Part shown: positions 7,638-15,132 of the stretch, piece after piece
How the letters are laid out: each line of letters begins with the position of its first letter
Position numbering within the stretch: position 1 is the first letter of the stretch
NCBI GenBank assembly: GCA_017556045.1
Contig: JAFZFF010000036.1
Span: 1 to 53,793 of the forward strand
DNA: 53,793 nucleotides
Source of the DNA: Bacteroidaceae bacterium
GTDB taxonomy: Bacteria; Bacteroidota; Bacteroidia; Bacteroidales; Bacteroidaceae
Direction: 5' to 3'
Made by a program: the position numbers and the translations under genes
The notes under the pieces: model-generated
The model's input: only the letters and a program-made list of their open reading frames with translations
Databases searched by the model: none
Told to the model about the DNA's origin: nothing

Positions 7638-8036
7638 ATGCCACCACTCGATAATCAGTATAAGATAAGGAATCAGGAGTTTTTGCAAGAGTATGCTCAA
7701 CGTCCTGGCGTGAAGACAATGTTTAACGGCGTCATGTATCGCGTGATCAACAAGGGAAATGGCCCCAAGCCTTCTCCCAAGAGCTACGTCACCGTATATT
7801 ATGCCGGCAAGCTTATCAATGGCAAGGTCTTTGACCAGACACAGAAGGGACGCCCTGCCACATTCCGCCTGGGTGACCTTATCACGGGATGGAATACGGC
7901 GTTGCGTGAGATGCCCGTAGGCTCGCGTTGGGAGATCGTCATCCCCTACCACCTCGGCTATGGCTCGCGCTCGGCGGGCGTTATCAAGCCCTTCTCGACG
8001 CTTATCTTTGACATCACCCTCTTGGATGTAAGGTAA
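7638..8036 (+). CDS. FKBP-type peptidyl-prolyl cis-trans isomerase
   Basis: The 132-residue protein is a single FKBP domain preceded by a short helix. Key features are VTVYYAGKLINGKVFDQT, RLGDLITGWNTALREMPVGS and IPYHLGYGSRSAGVIKPFSTLIFDI, which supply the hydrophobic prolyl pocket. It has no signal peptide, so it probably acts in the cytoplasm. The tail substitutes SRSAGVIKP for the more usual G-x-IPPN. It is followed by the GDPD gene with a 42-base gap and may share its transcript. Confidence 0.9.
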   Translation: MPPLDNQYKIRNQEFLQEYAQRPGVKTMFNGVMYRVINKGNGPKPSPKSYVTVYYAGKLINGKVFDQTQKGRPATFRLGDLITGWNTALREMPVGSRWEIVIPYHLGYGSRSAGVIKPFSTLIFDITLLDVR

Positions 8037-8078
8037 GCTCTCATGTAAAAACCAACTAAAAGAAAAATAGATACGATT

Positions 8079-8975
8079 ATGAAAAAGGCTTTAGTGATGC
8101 TCTATCTATGCTTGCTGGCGGTGAGCGTAGGGGCAAAGACACGTGTTGACGAGATTAGAGAACAACTCATATCAGGTAAGGGCAAGCGTGTGCTCGTAGT
8201 AGCCCATCGTGGCGACTGGCGCAACTTCCCCGAAAACTCCCTCGAGGGCATCGAGAGTGCCATACAGATGGGTGTAGACGTCGTAGAACTCGATGTGCAA
8301 CGCACCAGCGATGGTACGTTTATCCTCATGCACGACGCCAAGCTCGACCGCACCACTACAAGGCGTGGCAAGATCTCTGAGGTGGACTGGGAGTATGTGT
8401 CAGGCCTTAACCTGCGCAATGGATGTGGTGTCACCACCGATCAGAAGGTACCCACCCTGGAGCAAGCCCTGCTCCTATGTAAGGATCGCGTGATGATCAA
8501 TCTCGACAAGGCCGACCGCTACTTTGACGATATCTATCCCCTGCTCGTGAAGACCGGCACCACCAATCTCGTCATCATGAAGGGTGGTATGCCTCCCGCT
8601 CAGGTCAAAGAGCGTTTTGGTAAATATCTCGACGAGGTCATCTATATGCCTATCGTCAATATCAAGAGCAAAGATTGCCAAGAGGTGATAGATGCTCACC
8701 TCGAGCTCCTACAGCCTCTCGCCTTCGAGGTATGCTTCTCATCTGAGGGTAGCCCCGTGCTTGCTAACCTCAAGGATTCGCTCAAGGGCCGCTCACTCAT
8801 CTGGATCAATACCCTCTGGGCATCGCTCTGCGCAGGGCGTCATGACGATGTCGCCGTCAAAGATGTGGAGAAGAGCTATGGCTACATCATCGACACCCTG
8901 GGTGCTCGCATCATACAGACTGACCGCCCACAGTACCTGCTCGACTATCTCCGTTCGCGCAAGCTACATAAGTAG
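8079..8975 (+). CDS. Secreted glycerophosphodiester phosphodiesterase family protein
   Basis: The 298-residue protein has a signal peptide (KKALVMLYLCLLAVSVGAK) and a TIM-barrel GDPD domain. The catalytic and metal residues are visible: HRGD at 43-46, PENS at 51-54, VVELDVQ with Glu70 and Asp72, and His85 in ILMHDAKLDRTT. It would hydrolyse glycerophosphodiesters to glycerol 3-phosphate and an alcohol in the periplasm. The C-terminal IIQTDRPQYLLDYL fits the family ending. It lies downstream of the FKBP gene. Confidence 0.9.
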   Translation: MKKALVMLYLCLLAVSVGAKTRVDEIREQLISGKGKRVLVVAHRGDWRNFPENSLEGIESAIQMGVDVVELDVQRTSDGTFILMHDAKLDRTTTRRGKISEVDWEYVSGLNLRNGCGVTTDQKVPTLEQALLLCKDRVMINLDKADRYFDDIYPLLVKTGTTNLVIMKGGMPPAQVKERFGKYLDEVIYMPIVNIKSKDCQEVIDAHLELLQPLAFEVCFSSEGSPVLANLKDSLKGRSLIWINTLWASLCAGRHDDVAVKDVEKSYGYIIDTLGARIIQTDRPQYLLDYLRSRKLHK

Positions 8976-9005
8976 GCACTTGTATGTATTGATGCAGATG
9001 CTAAT

Positions 9006-9036
9006 TTTGTGGAGCGAACTTTTTTTCTTATTTTTG
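9006..9036 (+). promoter_or_regulatory. Promoter of tsaD
   Basis: TTTG at 9006-9009, a 19-base spacer and TATTTTTG at 9029-9036 match the Bacteroidetes consensus. It lies 27 bases before the tsaD start. Confidence 0.7.
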
Positions 9037-9062
9037 CGCGTTAATTAACGAATATAACAGTG

Positions 9063-10088
9063 ATGAAGGATATTACTATATTAGGTATAGAGTCGTCATG
9101 TGACGATACTTCGGCAGCAGTAATCCGAAATGGTGAGCTATTGTCAAATGTTACAGCTAGTCAGGCGGTGCATGAGAGTTATGGTGGTGTGGTGCCAGAG
9201 TTGGCATCGCGTGCTCACGAACTGAATATCGTGCCCGTAGTAGATCAAGCTATCAAGAAGGCAGGTATAACTAAGGAGGATATCTCTGCGGTGGCTTTTA
9301 CACGTGGCCCTGGCTTAATGGGCTCTCTGCTTGTGGGTGTATCGTTTGCTAAGGGCTTTGCTCGCTCACTGGGTGTGCCTATGGTGGATGTCAATCACTT
9401 GCAGGGACATGTGTTGGCTCACTTTATTCAAGAGCCTGAGGTGAAGAAGGAGACTCCCAAGTATCCGTTCCTCTGCTTGTTGGTGTCGGGTGGTAATTCG
9501 CAGATCGTGCTTGTGAAGGCATATAATGATATGGAGGTGATAGGGCAGACTATTGACGATGCTGCCGGTGAGGCCATTGATAAATGCTCCAAAGTGATGG
9601 GCTTGGGTTATCCTGGTGGTCCTATTATCGACCGTTTGGCTCGTCAAGGCAATCCGAAGGCTTTCGCATTTAGTAAGCCTAATATTGCTGGATATGACTA
9701 TAGCTTTAGTGGACTGAAGACCTCTTTCCTTTACTTTTTACGTGATAGATTGAAGGAAAACCCCGATTTCATCGAACAAAACAAAGAGGATTTGGCTGCT
9801 TCGCTCGAGGCTACTATCGTAGATATACTGATGAAGAAGCTTCGCCTCGCGTCCAAGGAACTTGGCATCAAGGAGGTGGCGGTAGCTGGTGGTGTATCGG
9901 CTAATACGGGCTTGCGCAACGCATTTCTCGACCATGCCAAGCGTTATAAGTGGAATGTATACATCCCTAAGTTTGGATACACGACCGATAATGCGGCGAT
10001 GATTGCTATCACGGGCTATTATAAATATATGGATAAGGAGTTTTGCTCAATAGATAAACCTGCTTATTCGCGCGTTTCCATCGGCTAA
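9063..10088 (+). CDS. tsaD: tRNA N6-adenosine threonylcarbamoyltransferase TsaD
   Basis: The 341-residue protein is a canonical TsaD (Gcp/YgjD) of the ASKHA fold, which transfers threonylcarbamoyl to A37 of ANN-decoding tRNAs. It shows GIESSCDDTSAAV near the N-terminus, the metal-binding HLQGH (His112, His116), VSGGNSQIVL and the VAGGVSANTGLR loop, then a DNAAMIA C-terminal motif. The ATG at 9063 is chosen; an in-frame GTG lies directly before it. The CinA-like gene begins 1 base after its stop. Confidence 0.97.
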   Translation: MKDITILGIESSCDDTSAAVIRNGELLSNVTASQAVHESYGGVVPELASRAHELNIVPVVDQAIKKAGITKEDISAVAFTRGPGLMGSLLVGVSFAKGFARSLGVPMVDVNHLQGHVLAHFIQEPEVKKETPKYPFLCLLVSGGNSQIVLVKAYNDMEVIGQTIDDAAGEAIDKCSKVMGLGYPGGPIIDRLARQGNPKAFAFSKPNIAGYDYSFSGLKTSFLYFLRDRLKENPDFIEQNKEDLAASLEATIVDILMKKLRLASKELGIKEVAVAGGVSANTGLRNAFLDHAKRYKWNVYIPKFGYTTDNAAMIAITGYYKYMDKEFCSIDKPAYSRVSIG

Positions 10089-10089
10089 A

Positions 10090-10611
10090 TTGCTCGACGA
10101 AGTGAGAGAAGAACTTCACAAAATCGCCCAATCCATCGAGAAAATGCTCCTATCTAATGGGTGGAGCATCGCTACCGCTGAGAGTTGTACGGGAGGTGGT
10201 ATCGCCGCTGCCTTGACCGCCATCCCTGGTAGCTCGGCCTGTGTGAAAGGGGGCATTGTGGCTTATAGCGAGGAGATCAAGATGAGACTGCTCGGTGTGT
10301 CGGCTGAGACACTACAGACCTTCGGCGTTGTGAGTCGTCAGACGGTGGAGGAAATGGCAAGAGGTGCGATGAAATCGATGATTTCGGACTTTTCTGTGGC
10401 TACATCGGGTGTTGCTGGCCCATCGGGCGGTACCGAAGAGACTCCAGTGGGTACAATTTGGGTGGCGGTGTCTTCTCCCTCGCAAATGGTCACACATTGC
10501 ATACGTTCTTATAATGAAGGAAGAGAAGAAAATGTGCAAAATGCAGTGCTTATGGCGCTCGAAATGGTGCGAAAAGTGGTCGAAAACGAAGAAAATCAAG
10601 CCAAAAAATAA
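10090..10611 (+). CDS. CinA-family nicotinamide-nucleotide amidohydrolase (PncC-like)
   Basis: The protein of about 173 residues is a stand-alone CinA C-terminal domain. This domain deamidates nicotinamide mononucleotide to nicotinic acid mononucleotide in pyridine nucleotide recycling. It shows ATAESCTGGGIAAALT with the catalytic Ser, GGIVAYSEEIKMRLLGV and ATSGVAGPSGGTEETPVGT. The frame begins with TTG at 10090, immediately after tsaD; the first ATG (10144) would remove the first helix, so TTG is more likely. It is probably translationally coupled to tsaD. Confidence 0.9.
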   Translation: MLDEVREELHKIAQSIEKMLLSNGWSIATAESCTGGGIAAALTAIPGSSACVKGGIVAYSEEIKMRLLGVSAETLQTFGVVSRQTVEEMARGAMKSMISDFSVATSGVAGPSGGTEETPVGTIWVAVSSPSQMVTHCIRSYNEGREENVQNAVLMALEMVRKVVENEENQAKK

Positions 10612-10627
10612 ATTAATAGCTGATTTA

Positions 10628-10659
10628 TTTGGCTATTCCATAAAAATGTAGTTATTTTG
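10628..10659 (+). promoter_or_regulatory. Promoter of the rpmB-rpmG-DUF4295 operon
   Basis: TTTG at 10628-10631, a 20-base spacer and TTATTTTG at 10652-10659 fit the Bacteroidetes promoter with one mismatch in the -7 box. It lies about 50 bases before rpmB. Confidence 0.6.
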
Positions 10660-10710
10660 CACGCTGAAATTTGAATGCAGAGCAAATTAAACATCAAAAA
10701 TTAGATAGAA

Positions 10711-10971
10711 ATGTCGAAGATTTGTCAAATTACCGGTAAGAAAGCCATGATTGGCAACAACGTTTCACACTCTAAGCGTCGTACAAAGCGTACTTTCGAG
10801 GTGAACTTGTTTAGAAAGAAATTCTTCTATGTAGAAGAGAATTGTTGGATTCAGTTGCGCTTGAGCGCCGCTGGTCTTCGTTTGATTAACAAGAAAGGTT
10901 TGGACGCTGCTTTGAAGCAAGCTTTCGCTGAGGGTCACTGCACTCCGAACGACATTAAAGTAATTGCGTAA
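10711..10971 (+). CDS. rpmB: Large ribosomal subunit protein bL28
   Basis: The 86-residue basic protein starts [21 protein letters not shown] and contains [17 protein letters not shown] and [17 protein letters not shown], the hallmarks of L28. Length and composition match the family. It is the first gene of a ribosomal cluster with L33 (14-base gap). Confidence 0.97.
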   Translation: MSKICQITGKKAMIGNNVSHSKRRTKRTFEVNLFRKKFFYVEENCWIQLRLSAAGLRLINKKGLDAALKQAFAEGHCTPNDIKVIA

Positions 10972-10985
10972 AGGAGAGACTAATT

Positions 10986-11174
10986 ATGGCTAAGAAAGTT
11001 AAAGGTAACAGAGTTCAAGTTATCCTCGAGTGCACTGAGCACAAGGAGAGCGGTATGCCGGGTACATCTCGTTATATCACAACTAAGAATAGAAAGAACA
11101 CAACTGAGAGATTGGAGCTTAAGAAGTACAACCCCATCTTGAAGCGTGTTACAGTTCATAAGGAAATTAAGTAA
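10986..11174 (+). CDS. rpmG: Large ribosomal subunit protein bL33
   Basis: The 62-residue protein starts [19 protein letters not shown] and has the L33 signature [20 protein letters not shown] and YNPILKR. The zinc-binding Cys pairs of the C+ form are absent; only one Cys is present. It is followed by the DUF4295 gene 26 bases later. Confidence 0.96.
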   Translation: MAKKVKGNRVQVILECTEHKESGMPGTSRYITTKNRKNTTERLELKKYNPILKRVTVHKEIK

Positions 11175-11200
11175 TCACACCCTTAAAATAGTATAAGACT

Positions 11201-11353
11201 ATGGCAAAGAAAGCGGTTGCATCTCTTCAAACAGGTAAGTCAGCTTCTTACTCAAAGGTTATCAAGATGGTTAAGTCTCCTAAGACTGGTGCTTACATCT
11301 TCGATGAGCAGATGGTTCCTTCTGAGAAGGTACAGGAGTTCCTCAAGAAGTAA
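11201..11353 (+). CDS. DUF4295 family small basic protein, probable ribosome-associated protein
   Basis: This 50-residue protein (MAKKAVASLQTGKSASYSKV through EKVQEFLKK) is the DUF4295 protein that follows rpmB-rpmG across Bacteroidetes. It is very basic. From memory, a protein of this position and size was identified as an extra large-subunit protein (bL38) in a Flavobacterium ribosome; I am not certain it is the same family. In many Bacteroidetes ftsY follows, but here a terminator follows directly. Confidence 0.9.
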   Translation: MAKKAVASLQTGKSASYSKVIKMVKSPKTGAYIFDEQMVPSEKVQEFLKK

Positions 11354-11376
11354 TTTTATTACAATAGCAATAAAGT

Positions 11377-11415
11377 AAAGCCCTGCAACCCGCGTTGCGG
11401 GGCTTTCTTTTTTTA
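11377..11415 (+). terminator. Terminator of the rpmB operon
   Basis: AAAGCCCTGCAAC pairs with GTTGCGGGGCTTT across a 4-base loop, with one G-T wobble, and is followed by a T run. It is a strong intrinsic terminator. Confidence 0.92.
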
Positions 11416-11500
11416 ATCGTGAGCAGGCGGGCGAAGGCAATATGTTATGCCTTTTCGCTCTTAAGATATCACTCTTAACTGTTAACTTTTCACTCAATAT

Positions 11501-12079
11501 ATGGATATAGGTTTCTTGAATCGTTTTGAGGAGAAGATCCAGGGCGAACTCCTCCGTGTTTGTACCTCTCAGCGTATGCTAAGCGGTACTCTATTGGCTA
11601 CCGACGATATCTCGGGTTTTTGGGATACGTTGGCTCCCGAGTATGTGGCCGATGCTGTAGGGCAGATTGCTGACTATCCTACCGTATCTATAGCTTGGGC
11701 AGGCTACTTGGGCTTGGCCGTAGCACACGGGTGGGATAAAAACTGGCAAGAGTGCCTCAAGACTCCTTATAAGGCCTACTATGGCGAGCAAGGCTTTGAT
11801 GATATGGATGAGCATATTGTGCAACACGTGCTTGGTCTCTCGCTCGAAAGCAAGGAGGCTAAAGCGCTGGAAGGCGTGATACGTAGCTGTGCACAGACTG
11901 CCGTTACCCTCATCCGTCGCGAACAGATAGAGCCCCAGAGTGCCATGGCATTCCATGTCTTTGCGCGTGCCATCAAGGTGATGTATAGGATAGGGGCTGC
12001 TCTCGAGCTCAAGCGTCTCGGCTATAAGTTTGAGGAGGTACAGCTTCCTCCCCATTTTGGCTCGGTGGCCGAGTGCTGA
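11501..12079 (+). CDS. Conserved hypothetical soluble protein
   Basis: The 192-residue protein is largely helical (ELLRVCTSQRMLSG near the start) and has no signal peptide or transmembrane segment. Motifs include YPTVSIAWAGYLGLAVAHGW and DDMDEHIVQHVLGLSLES. I take it as a conserved Bacteroidales protein because of its composition and position between housekeeping genes, but I cannot name its family. It has its own region between the rpmB terminator and the purF promoter. Confidence 0.7.
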   Translation: MDIGFLNRFEEKIQGELLRVCTSQRMLSGTLLATDDISGFWDTLAPEYVADAVGQIADYPTVSIAWAGYLGLAVAHGWDKNWQECLKTPYKAYYGEQGFDDMDEHIVQHVLGLSLESKEAKALEGVIRSCAQTAVTLIRREQIEPQSAMAFHVFARAIKVMYRIGAALELKRLGYKFEEVQLPPHFGSVAEC

Positions 12080-12194
12080 TTCTGACTTTACTCATTTGTA
12101 AAGTGTGGTTTTGTTTTTGATAGGAAATAGCTTTTTTTACTCGTAAATCTCTACGAACTTCGAGAAGAATAGCTGCTGTTTCCTATTTTTTTTA

Positions 12195-12202
12195 TACCTT
12201 TG
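12195..12202 (+). promoter_or_regulatory. -7 box of the purF-like gene promoter
   Basis: TACCTTTG matches TAnnTTTG exactly and lies 29 bases before the ATG. The -33 element is not clear. Confidence 0.55.
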
Positions 12203-12231
12203 CAATCCTAAAATAATAGACAGACAATCGT

Positions 12232-13638
12232 ATGGGTGGATTTTTTGGAACAGTCTGTAAGGCTGCATGTGTGACCGACTTATTCTACGGTACCGACTAT
12301 AATTCGCATATGGGAACCAAGCGTGGCGGTATGGCCACATATGCCAAGGGTAAAGGATTTATGCGCTCTATCCACAATCTGGAGAGTTCTTACTTCCGTA
12401 CCAAATTTGAGCACGAGCTCTCGAAGTTTGAAGGCAATTCAGGCATTGGTATTATCAGCGACACAGACCCCCAGCCGATTCTCATCAATTCTCATCTCGG
12501 TAAGTTTGCCATCGTCACCGTAGCTCGTGTCAACAATCTACCCGAGCTCGAGCAGGACCTCCTGGCATCCAATATGCACTTCTCAGAGATGAGTCTTTCT
12601 AAGACCAATCAGACAGAGCTTATCGCTCTCCTTATTATACAAGGTAAGGACTTTGTTGATGGTATCGAGAATGTGTTCCGCAAGATTAAGGGGTCATGCT
12701 CAATGCTCATCCTCACTGAAGATGGCATCATTGCCGCTCGCGACCAATGGGGACGCACCCCGATTGTTATCGGTAAAAAGGATGGTGCTTATGCTGCCAC
12801 AAGTGAGACAAATAGCTTCCCTAACCTTGGTTATCAGATCGAGCACTATGTAGGTCCTGGTGAGATTGTACGCCTCCGCGCTGATGGTGTCGAGCAGATG
12901 CGCAAGCCCAATGATAAGCTTCAGATATGTTCGTTCTTGTGGGTATACTATGGCTTCCCTAACTCATGCTACGAAGGTAAGAACGTGGAGGATGCCCGTT
13001 ATGCTACCGGATATAAGATGGCTCAGCAAGACTCTTCGGAGGTCGATTGTGCTTGTGGTATTCCTGATTCGGGCGTAGGTATGGCTCTTGGCTATGCTCA
13101 CGGTATGAATGTGCCTTATCGTCGTGCCATCTCAAAGTATACTCCCACATGGGCGCGTAGCTTTACACCTGTTAATCAGGAGATGCGTTCGCTTGTTGCT
13201 AAGATGAAGCTCATCCCTAATGGCGCTATGATGGATGGCAAACGAGTGCTTTTCTGCGATGACTCTATCGTGCGTGGTACTCAGCTCACCGATAATGTGC
13301 AGGAACTCTACGATTACGGAGCTAAGGAGATACATATGCGTATCGCTTGTCCGCCTATCATTCATAGCTGTCCCTTCTTGGGCTTTACCTCATCGAAGAG
13401 TGATCTCGAGCTAATGACTCGTCGCCTTATTCAGGAGTTTGAGGGAGACCATAGTAAGGATCTTGATAAGTATTCTACCCCTGGTACACCTCAGTATGAG
13501 CGCTTAGTGGAGGAGATACGCCGCCGCTTCAACCTTACTTCACTGAAGTTTAATACCGTGGATACCCTCGTTGATGCTATCGGTCTTCCCAAGTGCAAGC
13601 TCTGTACCCACTGCTTCGATGGCTCCAGCCACTTCTAA
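12232..13638 (+). CDS. PurF-like amidophosphoribosyltransferase without the N-terminal catalytic cysteine
   Basis: The 468-residue protein has the full PurF layout. The N-terminal class II glutaminase domain includes GTKRGGMATY and the NSHLGKFAIVTVARVNN region. The phosphoribosyltransferase domain has the PRPP loop VLFCDDSIVRGTQL and PDSGVGMALGYA. Cysteines matching the Fe-S ligands of Bacillus-type PurF are present (QICSFLW, HSCPFLG, CKLCTHC). However, it starts MGGFFG instead of MCGI. PurF uses Cys2, freed by Met removal, as its glutaminase nucleophile, so glutamine hydrolysis should be impossible by the usual route. From memory, Bacteroidetes carry such a paralogue annotated as PurF. It may use ammonia or have another role. 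Confidence 0.85.
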   Translation: MGGFFGTVCKAACVTDLFYGTDYNSHMGTKRGGMATYAKGKGFMRSIHNLESSYFRTKFEHELSKFEGNSGIGIISDTDPQPILINSHLGKFAIVTVARVNNLPELEQDLLASNMHFSEMSLSKTNQTELIALLIIQGKDFVDGIENVFRKIKGSCSMLILTEDGIIAARDQWGRTPIVIGKKDGAYAATSETNSFPNLGYQIEHYVGPGEIVRLRADGVEQMRKPNDKLQICSFLWVYYGFPNSCYEGKNVEDARYATGYKMAQQDSSEVDCACGIPDSGVGMALGYAHGMNVPYRRAISKYTPTWARSFTPVNQEMRSLVAKMKLIPNGAMMDGKRVLFCDDSIVRGTQLTDNVQELYDYGAKEIHMRIACPPIIHSCPFLGFTSSKSDLELMTRRLIQEFEGDHSKDLDKYSTPGTPQYERLVEEIRRRFNLTSLKFNTVDTLVDAIGLPKCKLCTHCFDGSSHF

Positions 13639-13667
13639 TTGGCGAGATGACAATCATTCGACATACT

Positions 13668-13699
13668 ATAGCTCCTTTCTTGTGAGAGGAGCTATTTTT
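13668..13699 (+). terminator. Terminator of the purF-like gene
   Basis: ATAGCTCCTTTC pairs with GAGAGGAGCTAT across a TTGT loop, with one wobble, followed by TTTTT. It lies 30 bases after the stop codon. Confidence 0.9.
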
Positions 13700-14066
13700 G
13701 TGTACTAACTAATAAGTAGAATATGGAAATTATCTTCCATTTTCAGCTAATAGTGGTAATGCTTTGACTTGTAGTTAAGTGTAGAGATTGTTATGCACAA
13801 TTATCCACGCACGTTCAATGTTTGTAAACAAGTACTGATTCAGTTTTGAATATGCTATATTCGAGATTATACTTAACAATATATTTATTACTCTTCATTC
13901 CGATAATTTACAGTATATAGTATAGACTCTCTTTGTGAATAGAGTGAGAGTTTATATGTTACGATAGAGAAAATGAATGGTGACATATTGTAAAATGGTA
14001 GGTTTGAAATGTTGAAATAATAAGATTAGCCGGACGAATATGATTTATGATATATTAGTGTAAAAA
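13700..14066. other. AT-rich intergenic stretch with two DnaA-box-like words
   Basis: No gene is seen. Base composition is strongly AT, unlike the neighbours. TTATGCACA (13791-13799) matches the DnaA box TTATNCACA, and TTATCCACG (13801-13809) differs by one base. An AT-rich segment follows at 13850-13930. This combination is suggestive of DnaA binding but too sparse to call an origin. Confidence 0.4.
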
Positions 14067-14098
14067 TTTGTGTAGGTCGGTCAATGTGTGTACCTTCG
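14067..14098 (+). promoter_or_regulatory. Promoter of the phosphodiester glycosidase gene
   Basis: TTTG at 14067-14070, a 20-base spacer and TACCTTCG at 14091-14098. The -7 variant and spacing are the same as in front of the dam remnant. Confidence 0.6.
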
Positions 14099-14115
14099 CG
14101 CAGTTAATCTAAATA

Positions 14116-14976
14116 ATGTTTATGAAGAAAAGATTTTTTACCTTGTTGGTAGTGGTGGCTTTTGCCTTGCAGGCTTGGGCGCAGACGGTTGAGGACTCTC
14201 TGGCTATCGTCAATGCGCAGTGGGAGACTACGTTTGGAGAAGGTGGTATCGTACATAAACGCGCCCTGATCCCGATGCTGTATAATGGAAGTCAGCATAT
14301 CAACTATGTGGAGATACCGCGCTCACGTAAATTGGTCTTTGGCTTGGGTTCTCCAGGTGGTATGGAGCGTACGAGTGACATCGCGCAGGATCATCAAGCC
14401 TTGGCAGCTATCAATGGATCATACTATAATATGAAGGTGGGCAACTCGGTATGCTTCTACAAAGTGGGTAAGGAGGTGGTAGATACCACTGCGACCAGCG
14501 AGTTTGAGCTAAGAGTGACGGGTGCCGTATATGTAAACAAACGCAAAGTGCGCCTTATGCCTTGGAATGTGGAGACGGAGCGTGCCTACAAGGGGCGTAG
14601 GGGTACGGTACTGGCTTCAGGACCGCTCCTCTTGAAGGATGGCAACACCTGCTCGTGGGATAACTGTGGAAAGAAGTTTATCACCACTAAGCATCCGCGC
14701 AGTGCGCTCTATGTGACTCCGAAGAGTGTGGTGTTTATCACCGTAGATGGTCGCTCGCCCGGCAATGCGGTGGGGGTGAATATTCCCGAACTGACGCATC
14801 TGATAAGGGTATTGGGCGGTACGGATGCTATCAACCTCGATGGAGGCGGCTCTACCACGTTATGGATGGCCGACGCAGAGGAGGGTAGGGTGCTCAATTG
14901 TCCTTCAGATAATAAGCAGTTTGACCATGAGGGAGAGCGCAGCGTGTCAAATGCTTTTTTCGTGAGGAAGAGATAA
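14116..14976 (+). CDS. Exported phosphodiester glycosidase family protein (DUF2233/NAGPA domain)
   Basis: The 286-residue protein has a signal peptide (KKRFFTLLVVVAFALQAWAQ, cleavage after AQ). The rest is a NAGPA-type domain: AAINGSYYNMK, VLASGPLLLKDG, HPRSALYVTPKSVVFITVDG and NLDGGGSTTLWM. In the human uncovering enzyme this domain removes GlcNAc from a phosphodiester. In Bacteroidales it probably acts on periplasmic sugar phosphodiesters, but the substrate is unknown. ATG 14122 (MKKR) is an equally possible start. Monocistronic by its own promoter. Confidence 0.88.
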   Translation: MFMKKRFFTLLVVVAFALQAWAQTVEDSLAIVNAQWETTFGEGGIVHKRALIPMLYNGSQHINYVEIPRSRKLVFGLGSPGGMERTSDIAQDHQALAAINGSYYNMKVGNSVCFYKVGKEVVDTTATSEFELRVTGAVYVNKRKVRLMPWNVETERAYKGRRGTVLASGPLLLKDGNTCSWDNCGKKFITTKHPRSALYVTPKSVVFITVDGRSPGNAVGVNIPELTHLIRVLGGTDAINLDGGGSTTLWMADAEEGRVLNCPSDNKQFDHEGERSVSNAFFVRKR

Positions 14977-15102
14977 TAAGTGACCGTTTTCATACCTTTG
15001 ATTCGATATATTATGTAATTTTGCAGTAAAAACAGCTTAGATACTAACACTCGTTGTGAAAAATATTCAAGCAACCCTTGATATTTCTCGCTCGTTTATT
15101 CG

Positions 15103-15110
15103 TATCTTTG
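15103..15110 (+). promoter_or_regulatory. -7 box of the rlmD promoter
   Basis: TATCTTTG lies 23 bases before the ATG at 15133 and matches the consensus. A TTG at 15078-15080 is a possible -33 element at slightly long spacing (22). Confidence 0.6.
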
Positions 15111-15132
15111 CACTCTCAGAAATAAAGAGTTT

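Noticed and set aside
13791-13809. Replication origin at the DnaA-box-like words
   Set aside because: Only two boxes and no dnaA/dnaN-type neighbours; kept as an observation only.
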